Shown: piece after piece, positions 7,553 to 15,248 of the stretch
Layout: the number at the start of each line of letters is the position of its first letter
Position numbering within the stretch: the first letter of the stretch is position 1
Assembly (NCBI GenBank): GCA_019240115.1
Contig: JAFAYV010000031.1
Span: 29,787-93,786, forward strand
Length of the DNA stretch: 64,000 nt
Direction of reading: 5' to 3'
From: Solirubrobacterales bacterium
GTDB lineage: Bacteria; Actinomycetota; Thermoleophilia; Solirubrobacterales; Solirubrobacteraceae
The notes under the pieces: model-generated
The model's database searches: none
What the model saw: only the letters and a program-made list of their open reading frames with translations
Told to the model about the DNA's origin: nothing
Translations under genes and position numbers: made by a program

Positions 7553-9070
7553 TCAAGCGTCGGTGGTGCGAGTGGCCGCCGCCGAGGATCTCGTCCGACT
7601 CGAGGTCGGCCGGCCTTGCGGAGCCAGGACGAGCAGGGTCGCGTCGTCTTGCAATGGCGCGGCACCGTGGTTGATGATCGCCTGCTCGATGGCGTTGACG
7701 GTCGCCGCCGGCGACGAGCTGCTCGCCTGCGCGGCGGCCGTCCGGATGCCGCGCAGTCCGAAGGGAGAGCCGTTCTGCGCCCGGCGCTCGATGACCCCGT
7801 CGCTGTAGAGGATCAGACGTTGATCGTCGGCGATCCGCAGCCTGTTGATCGTCCAGGCGTCCGTCGGGCCTCGGATTCCGAGCGGGGAACCGGCCGAGGC
7901 TGACAACGCGGTCAGCGTTCCGTCGGCGTCGACGATGGCCGGCGGGGGATGGCCGCAGTTGATCCAGCTGAACGTCGCGCTCGGCCCATGCCAGCGTCCG
8001 ACGATCGCGGTGACCACCGATCCATCGTCATTCACCGCCCGAACGGCCTCGTCAACGGCTCCGACGGCCTCCTCGTGGGTGGCGTCATTGCGTCGCGCGG
8101 CTCGAAGCGCGCCGAGCGCGAGCGCGGCCAGACTCGCAGCCCGTGGACCGATCCCGGTCGCGTCGGCGACGGCGAGCCAGCTGCCGTCGAAGTTCTCGGC
8201 GTAGTCGAACCAGTCACCACCGACGTCGTAGCCGGGGAGCACGTTGCCCGCCAGCGAAGCGCCGTTGATCTGGGCGATCCGGGGCGGCAGGAGGTCCTGC
8301 TGCATCTCGCCGGCGGCGGTGATCGGCTTTCGCCCCCGACACTGAGCCAGCACATCCGAGCATCCCTCCGCCGGTCCGATCGCCGACGCCGCCTGGTGGG
8401 CCAACTGCGCCAGTTCCGCGGGGTCGGCACCGACCGCCAGCAGGAGGCCGATCGCACGACCGCGCAGGAGGATGGGCGACGGGACGCACCCGGGCAGCTC
8501 CTCGGCCACGCTGCGACGCAGGTTGGCGAGCCCCTCCAGAGGGATCTCCGGGCCGACGGCCAGAGGCGCCGTCAGCTCGGGGGGGAAGTCCGGTGAGCCG
8601 GCGAATCGCCGCAGGCGCGATCCGTCGATGTCGACGAGATACAACGCCGCGGAGGCGACTCCGGACAATCGTCGAGCCTCGGCGACGATCTGCTCGCCCA
8701 CCAGGTGCGGCGGGATCTCGTCCAATACGGCGGCGGCGTCGACGGGCCCGCGACCGTCCTCGCCGCGGGTGGGGCTCGCGTCGGGTGTCGAGCTGCCGTC
8801 ATGTTGATCCTGCGCTTGGCGGCGCGCCACGCGCAGGAGGTCGTTGCGACTCGAGAAGTGGCGATAGACGGTCGCGCGAGCGATGCCGGCCGCGACGGCG
8901 ATCTCGTCGATGCTCGGGCTCGGGTCGTCCTCGAGCAGGCCCGCGGCCGCGGCCACGATCCGGCTGTAGTTCAGCTCGGCATCGGCGCGACGCCGGCGCA
9001 TGCTGCACGGCTCCGGCGCCATCGCGACCCGCGGCGAGTCCCGAGCAGGGGCTGGCTCATCGATCTTCAT
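7553..9070 (-). CDS. TetR HTH - GAF-like - SpoIIE/PP2C phosphatase fusion protein
   Basis: 505 residues with three parts. Residues ~25-80 are a TetR-type DNA-binding domain (LNYSRIVAAAAGLLEDDPSP, then SIDEIAVAAGIARATVYRHF). Residues ~110-240 look like a GAF sensor (VGEQIVAEARRLSGVASAALYLV, LRGRAIGLLLAVG). Residues ~265-490 are a SpoIIE-type PP2C phosphatase (MQQDLLPPRI, YDVGGDWFDYAENFDGSWLA, VADATGIGP, NCGHPPPAIVD, LILYSDGVIERR, QDDATLLVLAP). The metal-binding GGDWFDY and SDGVIE motifs are intact. SpoIIE-type phosphatases usually dephosphorylate anti-anti-sigma factors, so this could join direct promoter binding to control of a partner-switch pathway. No anti-anti-sigma gene is adjacent. A dyad just upstream may be its own operator. 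Confidence 0.85.
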   Translation of the reverse strand: MKIDEPAPARDSPRVAMAPEPCSMRRRRADAELNYSRIVAAAAGLLEDDPSPSIDEIAVAAGIARATVYRHFSSRNDLLRVARRQAQDQHDGSSTPDASPTRGEDGRGPVDAAAVLDEIPPHLVGEQIVAEARRLSGVASAALYLVDIDGSRLRRFAGSPDFPPELTAPLAVGPEIPLEGLANLRRSVAEELPGCVPSPILLRGRAIGLLLAVGADPAELAQLAHQAASAIGPAEGCSDVLAQCRGRKPITAAGEMQQDLLPPRIAQINGASLAGNVLPGYDVGGDWFDYAENFDGSWLAVADATGIGPRAASLAALALGALRAARRNDATHEEAVGAVDEAVRAVNDDGSVVTAIVGRWHGPSATFSWINCGHPPPAIVDADGTLTALSASAGSPLGIRGPTDAWTINRLRIADDQRLILYSDGVIERRAQNGSPFGLRGIRTAAAQASSSSPAATVNAIEQAIINHGAAPLQDDATLLVLAPQGRPTSSRTRSSAAATRTTDA

Positions 9071-9087
9071 CGCACGGTCCCATCAAC

Positions 9088-9113
9088 TGAGATGTAGAGC
9101 ATAGGCGATCTCA
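9088..9113. promoter_or_regulatory. Candidate autoregulatory operator for the TetR-PP2C gene
   Basis: TGAGAT at 9088-9093 and ATCTCA at 9108-9113 form a dyad with a 14-base spacer. It is centred about 30 bases upstream of the start of the TetR-type gene and in the divergent gap before the 9282 channel gene. TetR regulators commonly bind such sites in their own promoter. Assignment is by position and symmetry only. Confidence 0.35.
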
Positions 9114-9281
9114 AGCATCCAGGATCCGATGTCTCCCCAACGCGTTGTCGCTGCACCCTCGCATTATCTAGGACGAGATCCGAAATGTTTTGTAACCGAT
9201 CCGGCGGACAGGGGGTCAAAAGAGGACAAACCATGCACATCGTGTCGCCGATCGGCGACCCGTCCTCGGGGAAGAAAGACA

Positions 9282-10076
9282 ATGCTCGCCTCCATCCAAG
9301 TCGCCCAGAGCCTGCAGAAGGCGCTGAACGGCTTTCTCGGCTTCATCCCGAACCTGATCGGGTTCCTGGTGATCCTGATCATCGGGTTTCTCATCGCCCG
9401 GGCGGTCAGGAAGATCGTGACCGTCCTGCTGCAAAAGGCCAAGCTCGACCACGCGCTGCACTCCGGCCAATCCGGCCAATACGTGGAGCGCATCAGCCCG
9501 GGAGCCAGCCCCTCGGCCCTGATCGCCGGGGTGGTGTTCTGGCTGATCTTCCTCTTCGTCCTCTCGGCCGCGATCGGAGCGCTGAAGATCCCGGCGGTCA
9601 CGGCGTTCATGAACACGGTGCTCGGCTACCTGCCCAACGTGATCGCCGCGGTGATCATCTTCGTGATCGCCGGCGCGATCGCGGGCGCGGTCGGCGCCGC
9701 GGCCGCGAAGCTGATGGGCGACACCCCGACGGGCAAGATCGTCGGCACGGCCGTTCCCGCGCTGGTGATGGGGATCGCGATCTTCATGGTCCTCAACCAG
9801 CTGAAGATCGCCCCCGCGATCGTGAATATCACCTATATCGCGCTCATCGGCGCGGTCGCGCTGGGCGCAGCACTGGCGTTCGGCCTCGGCGGGCGCGACG
9901 TCGCCGGCCAGATGCTGCGTCAGGCCTATGAGTCGGGGCAGCAGAACCGCGAGCAGGTCAGAGCCGATCTGCAGACCGGCCGCGACCGGGGGCGCCGGCA
10001 CGCCGAGGCGGCCCGGGACCGCGTGTCGGGCGACCGCCCAGACGGCCAGGGCGAGGAGGGGGCGGTGCGCCGGTAG
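9282..10076 (+). CDS. TM-helix-repeat (CmpX-like) mechanosensitive channel family protein
   Basis: 264 residues from the ATG at 9282. The upstream frame is open but the earlier residues are not protein-like. Spans include LIGFLVILIIGFLIARAVRKIV (conserved TM-helix motif), AGVVFWLIFLFVLSAAIGAL, NVIAAVIIFVIAGAIAGAVGAAA, a fourth near AVPALVMGIAIFMVLNQL and ALIGAVALGAALAFGLGGRDVA. The last motif, FGLGGRDVA, matches the pore-helix ending of MscS-type proteins. It lacks a large beta domain; instead a ~45-residue charged tail follows. It is a parallel case to the 6722-7549 gene and probably also osmotic or stress-related. Bases 9114-9281 contain no other gene. Confidence 0.85.
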   Translation: MLASIQVAQSLQKALNGFLGFIPNLIGFLVILIIGFLIARAVRKIVTVLLQKAKLDHALHSGQSGQYVERISPGASPSALIAGVVFWLIFLFVLSAAIGALKIPAVTAFMNTVLGYLPNVIAAVIIFVIAGAIAGAVGAAAAKLMGDTPTGKIVGTAVPALVMGIAIFMVLNQLKIAPAIVNITYIALIGAVALGAALAFGLGGRDVAGQMLRQAYESGQQNREQVRADLQTGRDRGRRHAEAARDRVSGDRPDGQGEEGAVRR

Positions 10077-10173
10077 CCAGACCGGTCGCCAGCAGGTCGG
10101 TCGCCGTCAGCGGCCGCAACCGATCGAGGCCAAGACGAATTTCCCAACCGCAGACCAACCACGGAGAACAGAC

Positions 10174-11118
10174 ATGCCCAACGAGATGTCAGACGCCTAT
10201 CAGTGGCACGGCCGCACGATGTTCGACAGCGCCGGCGAGAAGATCGGCAAGATCGACGAGATCTACGAGGACCCGGAGACCGGCAAGGCGGAATGGGCCA
10301 CGGTGAATACCGGCCTCTTCGGCACCAAGTCCAATTTCGTACCGCTCGCGGGCGCCACGACCTCGGGCGAGGACGTGCGTGCTCACGTGACCAAGGCGCA
10401 GGTCAAGGACGCTCCCGGCGTCGAGGCCGCCGGCGAGCTCTCCGAGCAGGAGGAACAGCACCTGTTCGAGCACTACGGGGTGCCCTACACCCAGGAGGGA
10501 TCGACCACGGCTCAGGGCGCGCCCCAGGCGGGCGAGCCCGCCCGCGGGCGCCAGGCAACCGCCGATCGGACGGACGAGTATGCCGGCGGGCGCCAGGAGA
10601 CCGTCGGTGAGACGGGCGAGTATGCCGGCGGGCGCCGGGAGACCGCCGGCCGTGGCGGTGAGGGACACCGTGAGCGTTCGGGAGAGCGCGGGGTCGAGGG
10701 GCACGATGTGTCGGGTCCGACCACCGACGAGGCGATGACCCGTTCCGAAGAGGAGCTGCGGGTCGGCACCCAGCGGCGCGAGGCCGGCCGCGCGCGGCTG
10801 CGCAAGTACGTGGTCACCGACATGGAGACGCGCACGGTCCCGGTCCAGCGCGAAGAGGTGCGCGTCGAGCGCGAGCCGATCACCGAGGCCAACCGCGAAG
10901 CGGCGATGGCCGGCGGCGAGATGACCGATGAGGAGCACGAGGTCGTCCTGCACGAGGACGAGGTGCTCGTCGACAAGCACGCCGTGCCCAAGGAGCGCGT
11001 CGCACTTGGCAAGGACGTCGTGACCGACGAGCAGCAGGTCACCGAGGAGGTCCGCAAGGAGGAGATCGACACCGAGGGCCTGGAGGCCGGTGAGCGAGGG
11101 GGTCGCCGAGGCCGCTGA
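10174..11118 (+). CDS. PRC-barrel and DUF2382 (YsnF-type) stress protein
   Basis: 314 residues from the ATG at 10174, with a GGAGAAC just upstream. Residues ~8-85 form a PRC barrel (WHGRTMFDSAGEKIGKIDEIY), followed by LSEQEEQHLFEHYGVPY. A linker holds two near-identical 14-residue repeats (EYAGGRQETVGETG type), encoded by a 42-bp tandem DNA repeat around 10570-10650. Residues ~190-305 are DUF2382 (RLRKYVVTDMETRTVPVQRE, EEHEVVLHEDEVLVDKHAVP). This architecture is common in bacterial general-stress proteins, but the biochemical role is unknown. It shares the PRC part with the 816-1172 gene. Confidence 0.88.
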   Translation: MPNEMSDAYQWHGRTMFDSAGEKIGKIDEIYEDPETGKAEWATVNTGLFGTKSNFVPLAGATTSGEDVRAHVTKAQVKDAPGVEAAGELSEQEEQHLFEHYGVPYTQEGSTTAQGAPQAGEPARGRQATADRTDEYAGGRQETVGETGEYAGGRRETAGRGGEGHRERSGERGVEGHDVSGPTTDEAMTRSEEELRVGTQRREAGRARLRKYVVTDMETRTVPVQREEVRVEREPITEANREAAMAGGEMTDEEHEVVLHEDEVLVDKHAVPKERVALGKDVVTDEQQVTEEVRKEEIDTEGLEAGERGGRRGR

Positions 11119-11247
11119 GCCGTCGTCCAGGACGAGGATCGCTTGCCGCCCCTCCCGGGCGGCAAGCGCGCCTCACCGTGGAGGTCCGCGTCGTCTTGAA
11201 CCGCGGCACTCTCTGGGCACAGCCGCATCTCCGAGGAGGGGCCACCG

Positions 11248-11472
11248 ATGGCCGACGCACCAACCGGCAGCAGTTCCGCCGCATCGCGCGCGCCAGGCAA
11301 CCCACGGCGCTTCATCGTCATCGCACGTTTCGGACACCACCGGCGCATCCTTCGCGCCCCGGCCTCCCAGCTGAGCTCGACACGCGCTCCGCGAGGGACC
11401 GATACGGCCGATCGTGCCCCCGCCGGCGGCGACATGTCCGCCGGCACCGACGACCCACGTAGGCGGCGTTAA
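11248..11472 (+). CDS. Small basic hypothetical protein (uncertain)
   Basis: 74 residues starting MADAPTGSSSAASRAPGNP, with central FIVIARFGHHRRILRAPASQ and a basic end PRRRR. Support is a GAGGAGG 8 bases before the ATG and a strong hairpin immediately after the stop. Against it, there is no recognisable domain and composition alone could give an open frame in such G+C-rich DNA. It is convergent with the Crp/Fnr gene. Confidence 0.4.
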   Translation: MADAPTGSSSAASRAPGNPRRFIVIARFGHHRRILRAPASQLSSTRAPRGTDTADRAPAGGDMSAGTDDPRRRR

Positions 11473-11476
11473 CCTC

Positions 11477-11519
11477 AGCCCCCGCGCGCCGGGCGATTGC
11501 CCGGCCGCTCGCGGGGGCT
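11477..11519. terminator. Bidirectional hairpin terminator between convergent genes
   Basis: Outer arms AGCCCCCGCG (11477-11486) and CGCGGGGGCT (11510-11519) pair perfectly. An inner stem GCCGGGC-gatt-GCCCGGC (11488-11505) extends it. It sits between the stop of the 11248 gene and the stop of the Crp/Fnr gene and has no clear U-tract. Confidence 0.6.
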
Positions 11520-12330
11520 AACCCGTGCTCGCCGGCTTCGACCCCGTCAGCGGAGGCACGACGGACTGGATGAGCCGGTCGACCCCCGGGAACTCGAAGC
11601 GATCGAGCGACGCGCGATCGATGAGCCAGCCGCCCGCCTCGGGGGTCAGCAGCCCCTTGTGGGCGAGCTTCGTCAGTCCGAGGCTGACGGTCGAGCGGCG
11701 CGCGCCGACCATGTGAGCCAGCGTGTCGTGGGTGACCGGGAGATGCACCCAGATGCCGTCCCCGCGCACGACGCCCTGGCGGTCGGCGATCGACCAGATG
11801 AGCCCCAGGAGTCGGTCCTCGACGCGCGGGAGCTGTGAGATCGCCTGCTGGAGCAGGGCGTGGCGCAGCTGCTGGGCGCCGCGCCTGAGGATCGCGGCCA
11901 TCAGCGTCGGCCAGCGACGGCCGATCGCCAGCAGCCGATCGTCGAGCACCGCGACCGTGGCCGGCTCGAGCACCGACCAGCCCCAGCGCAGCGGGATCGA
12001 GTCGGTCTCGCGGCCGTCGAGCAGGACGAGCTCGCCGGGAGTGATCAGGCGCGTGCACGACCGGCCCATCATCGACACGTCGATCGTCACCGCTCCGGCG
12101 AGCAGCAGGAACCCGTGAGCGTCGCCACGGACACCACGTTCATCCGCGAGCCGCTCGGGTCCCCAGGGACCCGGGTCGAACCTCAGCTTGGGCACGATCG
12201 CGTGTTCGCTCGCCTGGACGAGCTCATCGCCTTCGAGCTCTGCGGCCAGCTCCGGGTCGACGTCGAGCAGGCGCACCCCGCGGGGAACCCACGGCTCCCC
12301 GGCGACGTCCCGAGAAACGGCCTCCGCCAT
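11518..12330 (-). CDS. Crp/Fnr-family transcriptional regulator
   Basis: 270 residues. The N-terminal ~165 residues form a cyclic-nucleotide-binding-like sensor fold, with beta strands such as GFLLLAGAVTIDV and LITPGELVLLDGRE. A long dimer helix (RGAQQLRHALLQQAISQL) follows, then a Crp-type winged helix: IWVHLPVTHDTLAHMVGARR and STVSLGLTKLAHKGLL. No Fnr-type N-terminal cysteine set is present, so it is not an oxygen-sensing Fe-S type. Effector and targets are unknown. The divergent neighbour at 12540, with TTGCA direct repeats at 12504-12517, is a possible target. Confidence 0.87.
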   Translation of the reverse strand: MAEAVSRDVAGEPWVPRGVRLLDVDPELAAELEGDELVQASEHAIVPKLRFDPGPWGPERLADERGVRGDAHGFLLLAGAVTIDVSMMGRSCTRLITPGELVLLDGRETDSIPLRWGWSVLEPATVAVLDDRLLAIGRRWPTLMAAILRRGAQQLRHALLQQAISQLPRVEDRLLGLIWSIADRQGVVRGDGIWVHLPVTHDTLAHMVGARRSTVSLGLTKLAHKGLLTPEAGGWLIDRASLDRFEFPGVDRLIQSVVPPLTGSKPASTG

Positions 12331-12539
12331 CTACAAATTGTACCGCCGGCCTCGGCGATCCGGCCCGCATGACGAACCACAGCGCCCGGAAGACGGCGCG
12401 GGCGGGAGCCCGTCGTCGGGTCGGCGACGCTGCGTCCGGGCCGACGGGTCGCGACGAATCCGGGCAGGTTTGGGTTTGCGCCGTGTGCTAGGGGCAGAAG
12501 TCATTTGCATGTACTTGCACGACCACCGTCTTTCTTGAC

Positions 12540-12797
12540 ATGGACGACGCCTACGCCCAGTTCATGATCGCGATCGTCGAACTGTGCTTGTCGGCCGACC
12601 TGGCGGGATTGCGGGTCGAGGTGCTCACCACCGGCGGTCTGCAGATCGAGGGGGTGCCGACATCGATCCGTCAGGCCGAGGACGAGGGCCAGGTCGACTC
12701 GACCGGCTATGCGCGAACGTTTCGCATCAACGACGCGCTCGTCAACCTCGATGACATCACCCAGTGCACCATCCATGCCCCCGCGCTGCGCGCTTGA
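12540..12797 (+). CDS. Small hypothetical protein
   Basis: 85 residues starting MDDAYAQFMIAIVELCLSAD, with mixed alpha/beta character and a closing strand ALVNLDDITQCTIHAPAL. The codon pattern and sensible amphipathic structure make it a likely real gene. No Shine-Dalgarno is visible, so it may be leaderless or weakly translated. It is divergent from the Crp/Fnr gene (209-base gap) and convergent with the frameshifted gene at 12804. Family not recognised. Confidence 0.55.
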   Translation: MDDAYAQFMIAIVELCLSADLAGLRVEVLTTGGLQIEGVPTSIRQAEDEGQVDSTGYARTFRINDALVNLDDITQCTIHAPALRA

Positions 12798-12803
12798 GGC
12801 GCG

Positions 12804-13233
12804 TCAGCGCGTCAGCCGCCTCAGCGTCTGAGCGACGGCCGCCCCGTAGAGCAGGTGAAAGCCGAGGTCGGGCGCGATCGACGACGTCGGCATCTCCCAG
12901 ACGGGCGGGGAGAGCGCCACGGCGGGCAGCTCCCCCAGGCTGGCGGCCCAGACGACCAGCGCGAACGCCGGCCCGTGGCCGGGCCGCCGGGCGCCCAGTC
13001 CATACAGCGCGCCCCAGCTGATTCCGTAGAGCCAGTGCATCGCGTTGTTCAGCGCGGTGGTGCGCTCGTCGGAGATCTCGCGCTGCAGCACGCCACGGAT
13101 GAGCCGCTTGCCGACCTCGGCGGGTACGGTGCTGCCCTCCGTAGACGATCCACGAGGGCCTGGCCTTGCCGGCATGGATGAGATCGCGCAGCTCGCGCTG
13201 GTAGGCCTTGACGTTGGCCTGGCCGGTTCCCAT
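12804..13233 (-). pseudogene. Frameshifted small membrane-protein gene (YagU/DUF1440-like)
   Basis: The start region MGTGQANVKAYQRELRDLIH runs in one frame from 13233, with GGAGGGG upstream. The rest (VPAEVGKRLIRGVLQREISD, LNNAMHWLYGISWGALYGLG, and a C-terminal span LGFHLLYGAAVAQTLRRLT) is in a second frame. The two join cleanly if one G is removed from the run of three at 13135-13137, giving a continuous Tyr-Gly-Gly-Ser-Thr-Val-Pro junction. The intact protein would be ~142 residues with several membrane spans, resembling small DUF1440-like proteins. It is either a recent single-base pseudogene or a sequencing error in a G run. Confidence 0.65.
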
Positions 13234-13363
13234 CCCCATCCCCTCCGGAGCGTGAAAATCAGGAGCGTCGCGCGGTCCGCTACCCCGTCGTTGAGCGCGC
13301 GACGCACTTTCCGTGGTCCCGTCCGGTGTGCGGTCCGGAAGGACGGGTAACCACGACCGGCAG

Positions 13364-14017
13364 ATGGCGGTCGCGATCCTCGACATCGACGGCACGTTGG
13401 TGGACACCAACTACCAGCACACCGAATCGTGGTTCCGCGCGTTCCTGCGCCACGAGATCGTGTTGCCGATGTGGCAGATCCACCGGCGGATCGGGATGGG
13501 GGGCGACCAGGTCGTCGGCTCGCTGTGCGGCGAGGGCGTCGAGAGCGAGCACGGCGACTCGCTCCGGGCCGCCGAGGCCGACGAGTACGGCGCGCTGATC
13601 GGCGAGGTCCAGGTCATGGACGGCGCGCGACGGCTGCTGCAGGATCTCAAGCAACGTGGGCACACCGTCGTCCTGGCGAGCTCGGCCAAGACCGGGGAGG
13701 TCGACCACTATCTCGATCTGCTCGACGCCCGCGATCTCGCCGACGGATGGACGACCTCCGCCGACGTCGAGGCGACCAAGCCCCACCCCGATCTCGTCGG
13801 CGCCGCCCTCGACAAGGTCGACGGGCAGGATCAGACGGCGATCATGATCGGCGACACGCCGTGGGACATCGCGGCGGCGCGACAGCTCGACGTCGGCACT
13901 CTGGCCGTGATGACCGGCGGCTTCGCCGAGTCAGAGCTCCGCGACGCCGGAGCCCTCGCGGTGTTCGAGTCCGTCGCGGACCTCGACCGGCGGCTCGGCG
14001 AGACGCCGCTCGGGTGA
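13364..14017 (+). CDS. HAD-superfamily hydrolase
   Basis: 217 residues from the ATG at 13364, placed so that the catalytic motif I (ILDIDGTLVD) follows directly. The cap region begins NYQHTESWFRAFLRHEI. Motif II is in TVVLASSAK, the conserved Lys in SADVEATKPHPDLVGAAL and motif III in MIGDTPWDIAAARQLD. This is a beta-phosphoglucomutase/phosphatase-like HAD (subfamily I cap). The substrate is unknown. The last ~12 codons are part of a 41-bp tandem repeat that continues past the stop. Confidence 0.87.
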   Translation: MAVAILDIDGTLVDTNYQHTESWFRAFLRHEIVLPMWQIHRRIGMGGDQVVGSLCGEGVESEHGDSLRAAEADEYGALIGEVQVMDGARRLLQDLKQRGHTVVLASSAKTGEVDHYLDLLDARDLADGWTTSADVEATKPHPDLVGAALDKVDGQDQTAIMIGDTPWDIAAARQLDVGTLAVMTGGFAESELRDAGALAVFESVADLDRRLGETPLG

Positions 14018-14082
14018 TCGACCTCGACCGGCGGCTCGGCGAGACGCCGCCCGGGTGATCGACCTCGACCGGCGGCTCGGCA
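13979..14082 (+). repeat. 41-bp tandem repeat, about 2.5 copies, at the 3' end of the HAD gene
   Basis: Copies start at 13979, 14020 and 14061 (the last partial). Each carries the coding sequence for DLDRRLGETP and, in the first two copies, the TGA stop. The first copy is the real gene end; the others are outside the reading frame's use. Because 41 is not a multiple of three, the duplication is only neutral because a stop sits in the unit. Confidence 0.85.
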
Positions 14083-14150
14083 CCTACGGGCGCACGTCGG
14101 GGTCTCCGGATCGGATGACGCCGGGCCGTTCGCCAAGCAACATCTTCCGT

Positions 14151-14173
14151 GTTTCGCCGAAGGCCGAGGGGTA
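14151..14173 (+). promoter_or_regulatory. SigB/SigF-type promoter upstream of the cytochrome oxidase operon
   Basis: GTTT at 14151-14154, a 14-base spacer, then GGGTA at 14169-14173. This matches the actinobacterial SigF/SigB consensus GTTT-N14-16-GGGTA and would place the transcript start near 14181. The window also encodes a sigma factor of this class at 31458. The same promoter form occurs twice at 29411-29494. Confidence 0.5.
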
Positions 14174-14375
14174 GGCTGTCCGGGCCCCGAGGCCCCCGAC
14201 GACCCGATCGCTCACGCGCGTCCCCCAGACATTCCGCCGTCGTTGTGCTCCGCGCAGGCGCGCCGCAACGGCGCTGGCGCTCGGCGGCGCCGGGCTGCTC
14301 GCCGGCTGCGGCAAGCAGTCGATCCTGTCGAACCGAAGCCCACAGGCCCACGACATCACGGTCCTGTGGTGGTGG

Positions 14376-15248
14376 ATGCTGGCGGCCTCGGTGGTCGTGT
14401 TCGCCGGGGCGGTGGGTCTGCTGGTCGTCGCCTACCTTCGCCGCGGCGTCCGGGGGCTGCCGTTCTTCGGCGAGCGCGAGAGCGTGCCCGAGGGCATGGT
14501 GTTGGTGTTCGGGATCGGCGTCCCGCTGGTAGCGCTGGTGGCGCTGTTCGGCGTCTCCGACGTCTACCTCGTCAAGCAGACCTCGCCCCCGAACCCGAGC
14601 ACGACCGCGATGACGATCAACGTCATCGGCCATCAGTACTGGTGGGAGATGCGATACCCCGGCACCCCGGTGATCACCGCGAACGAGCTGCACATGCCCG
14701 TCGACACGCGGGTCAACATCGTCGCCACCTCCGCCGACGTCATCCACAGCTTTTGGGTGCCGGCGCTGAACCGCAAGATCGACATGGTCCCCGGCCGGCG
14801 CAACCGGGTGCTGCTGTACGCGAACCAGCCCGGCGAATACCGCGGTCAGTGCTCGCAGTTCTGCGGAATGCAGCACGCGCACATGGCCATGATCGTGTTC
14901 GCGCAGCGTCCCGCGCAGTACCGGGCCTGGCTGGCCAACGAGGAGCGGTCGGCGATGACCCCGACCACGGCGGCCGCCCGCGCCGGTGAGCGCGACTTCA
15001 TGAACGATCAATGCGCCAGCTGCCACTACATCGCCGGCACTCCGGCGCAGGGTTTCATCGGCCCGGCGCTGACCCATCTCGCCGACCGCACCACGCTGGG
15101 CGCCAACGAGATCCCCAACCGGCCCGCGTGGCTGGCAGCGTGGATCCGCAACCCGCAGGCCATCAAGCCCGGCGTCCGGATGCCGGACCTGGGCCTCGGC
15201 GACAATGCGATCGGCCAGCTGGTCGCCTACCTCGACGGGCTGCACTGA
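14376..15248 (+). CDS. ctaC: Cytochrome c oxidase subunit II with fused cytochrome c domain (5' end uncertain)
   Basis: Subunit II of a caa3-type oxidase. Residues 1-30 and ~45-65 from the ATG used here are membrane spans. The CuA domain has VIHSFWVPALN and the ligand set CSQFCGMQHAHM. A C-terminal cytochrome c domain has CASCH and a distal Met region (GVRMPDLGL). The open frame extends upstream to 14175 and encodes a lipobox-like GGAGLLAGCGKQS with an Arg-rich stretch before it, so the true N-terminus is almost certainly a lipoprotein signal. No ATG, GTG or TTG exists in that frame. Loss of one GC dinucleotide near 14252 would connect a GTG at 14245 to it. First gene of the respiratory operon. 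Confidence 0.85.
   Translation: MLAASVVVFAGAVGLLVVAYLRRGVRGLPFFGERESVPEGMVLVFGIGVPLVALVALFGVSDVYLVKQTSPPNPSTTAMTINVIGHQYWWEMRYPGTPVITANELHMPVDTRVNIVATSADVIHSFWVPALNRKIDMVPGRRNRVLLYANQPGEYRGQCSQFCGMQHAHMAMIVFAQRPAQYRAWLANEERSAMTPTTAAARAGERDFMNDQCASCHYIAGTPAQGFIGPALTHLADRTTLGANEIPNRPAWLAAWIRNPQAIKPGVRMPDLGLGDNAIGQLVAYLDGLH

Noticed and set aside
12504..12517. TTGCA direct repeats upstream of the 12540 gene considered as a Crp/Fnr site
   Set aside because: The two TTGCA elements are in direct, not inverted, orientation, so they do not form the dyad expected for Crp/Fnr proteins.
13979..14082. The 41-bp tandem repeat at the HAD gene end considered as a CRISPR-like or operator array
   Set aside because: The copies are directly adjacent with no spacers, only about 2.5 copies exist, and the unit is simply the gene's own 3' coding end; simple slippage explains it.
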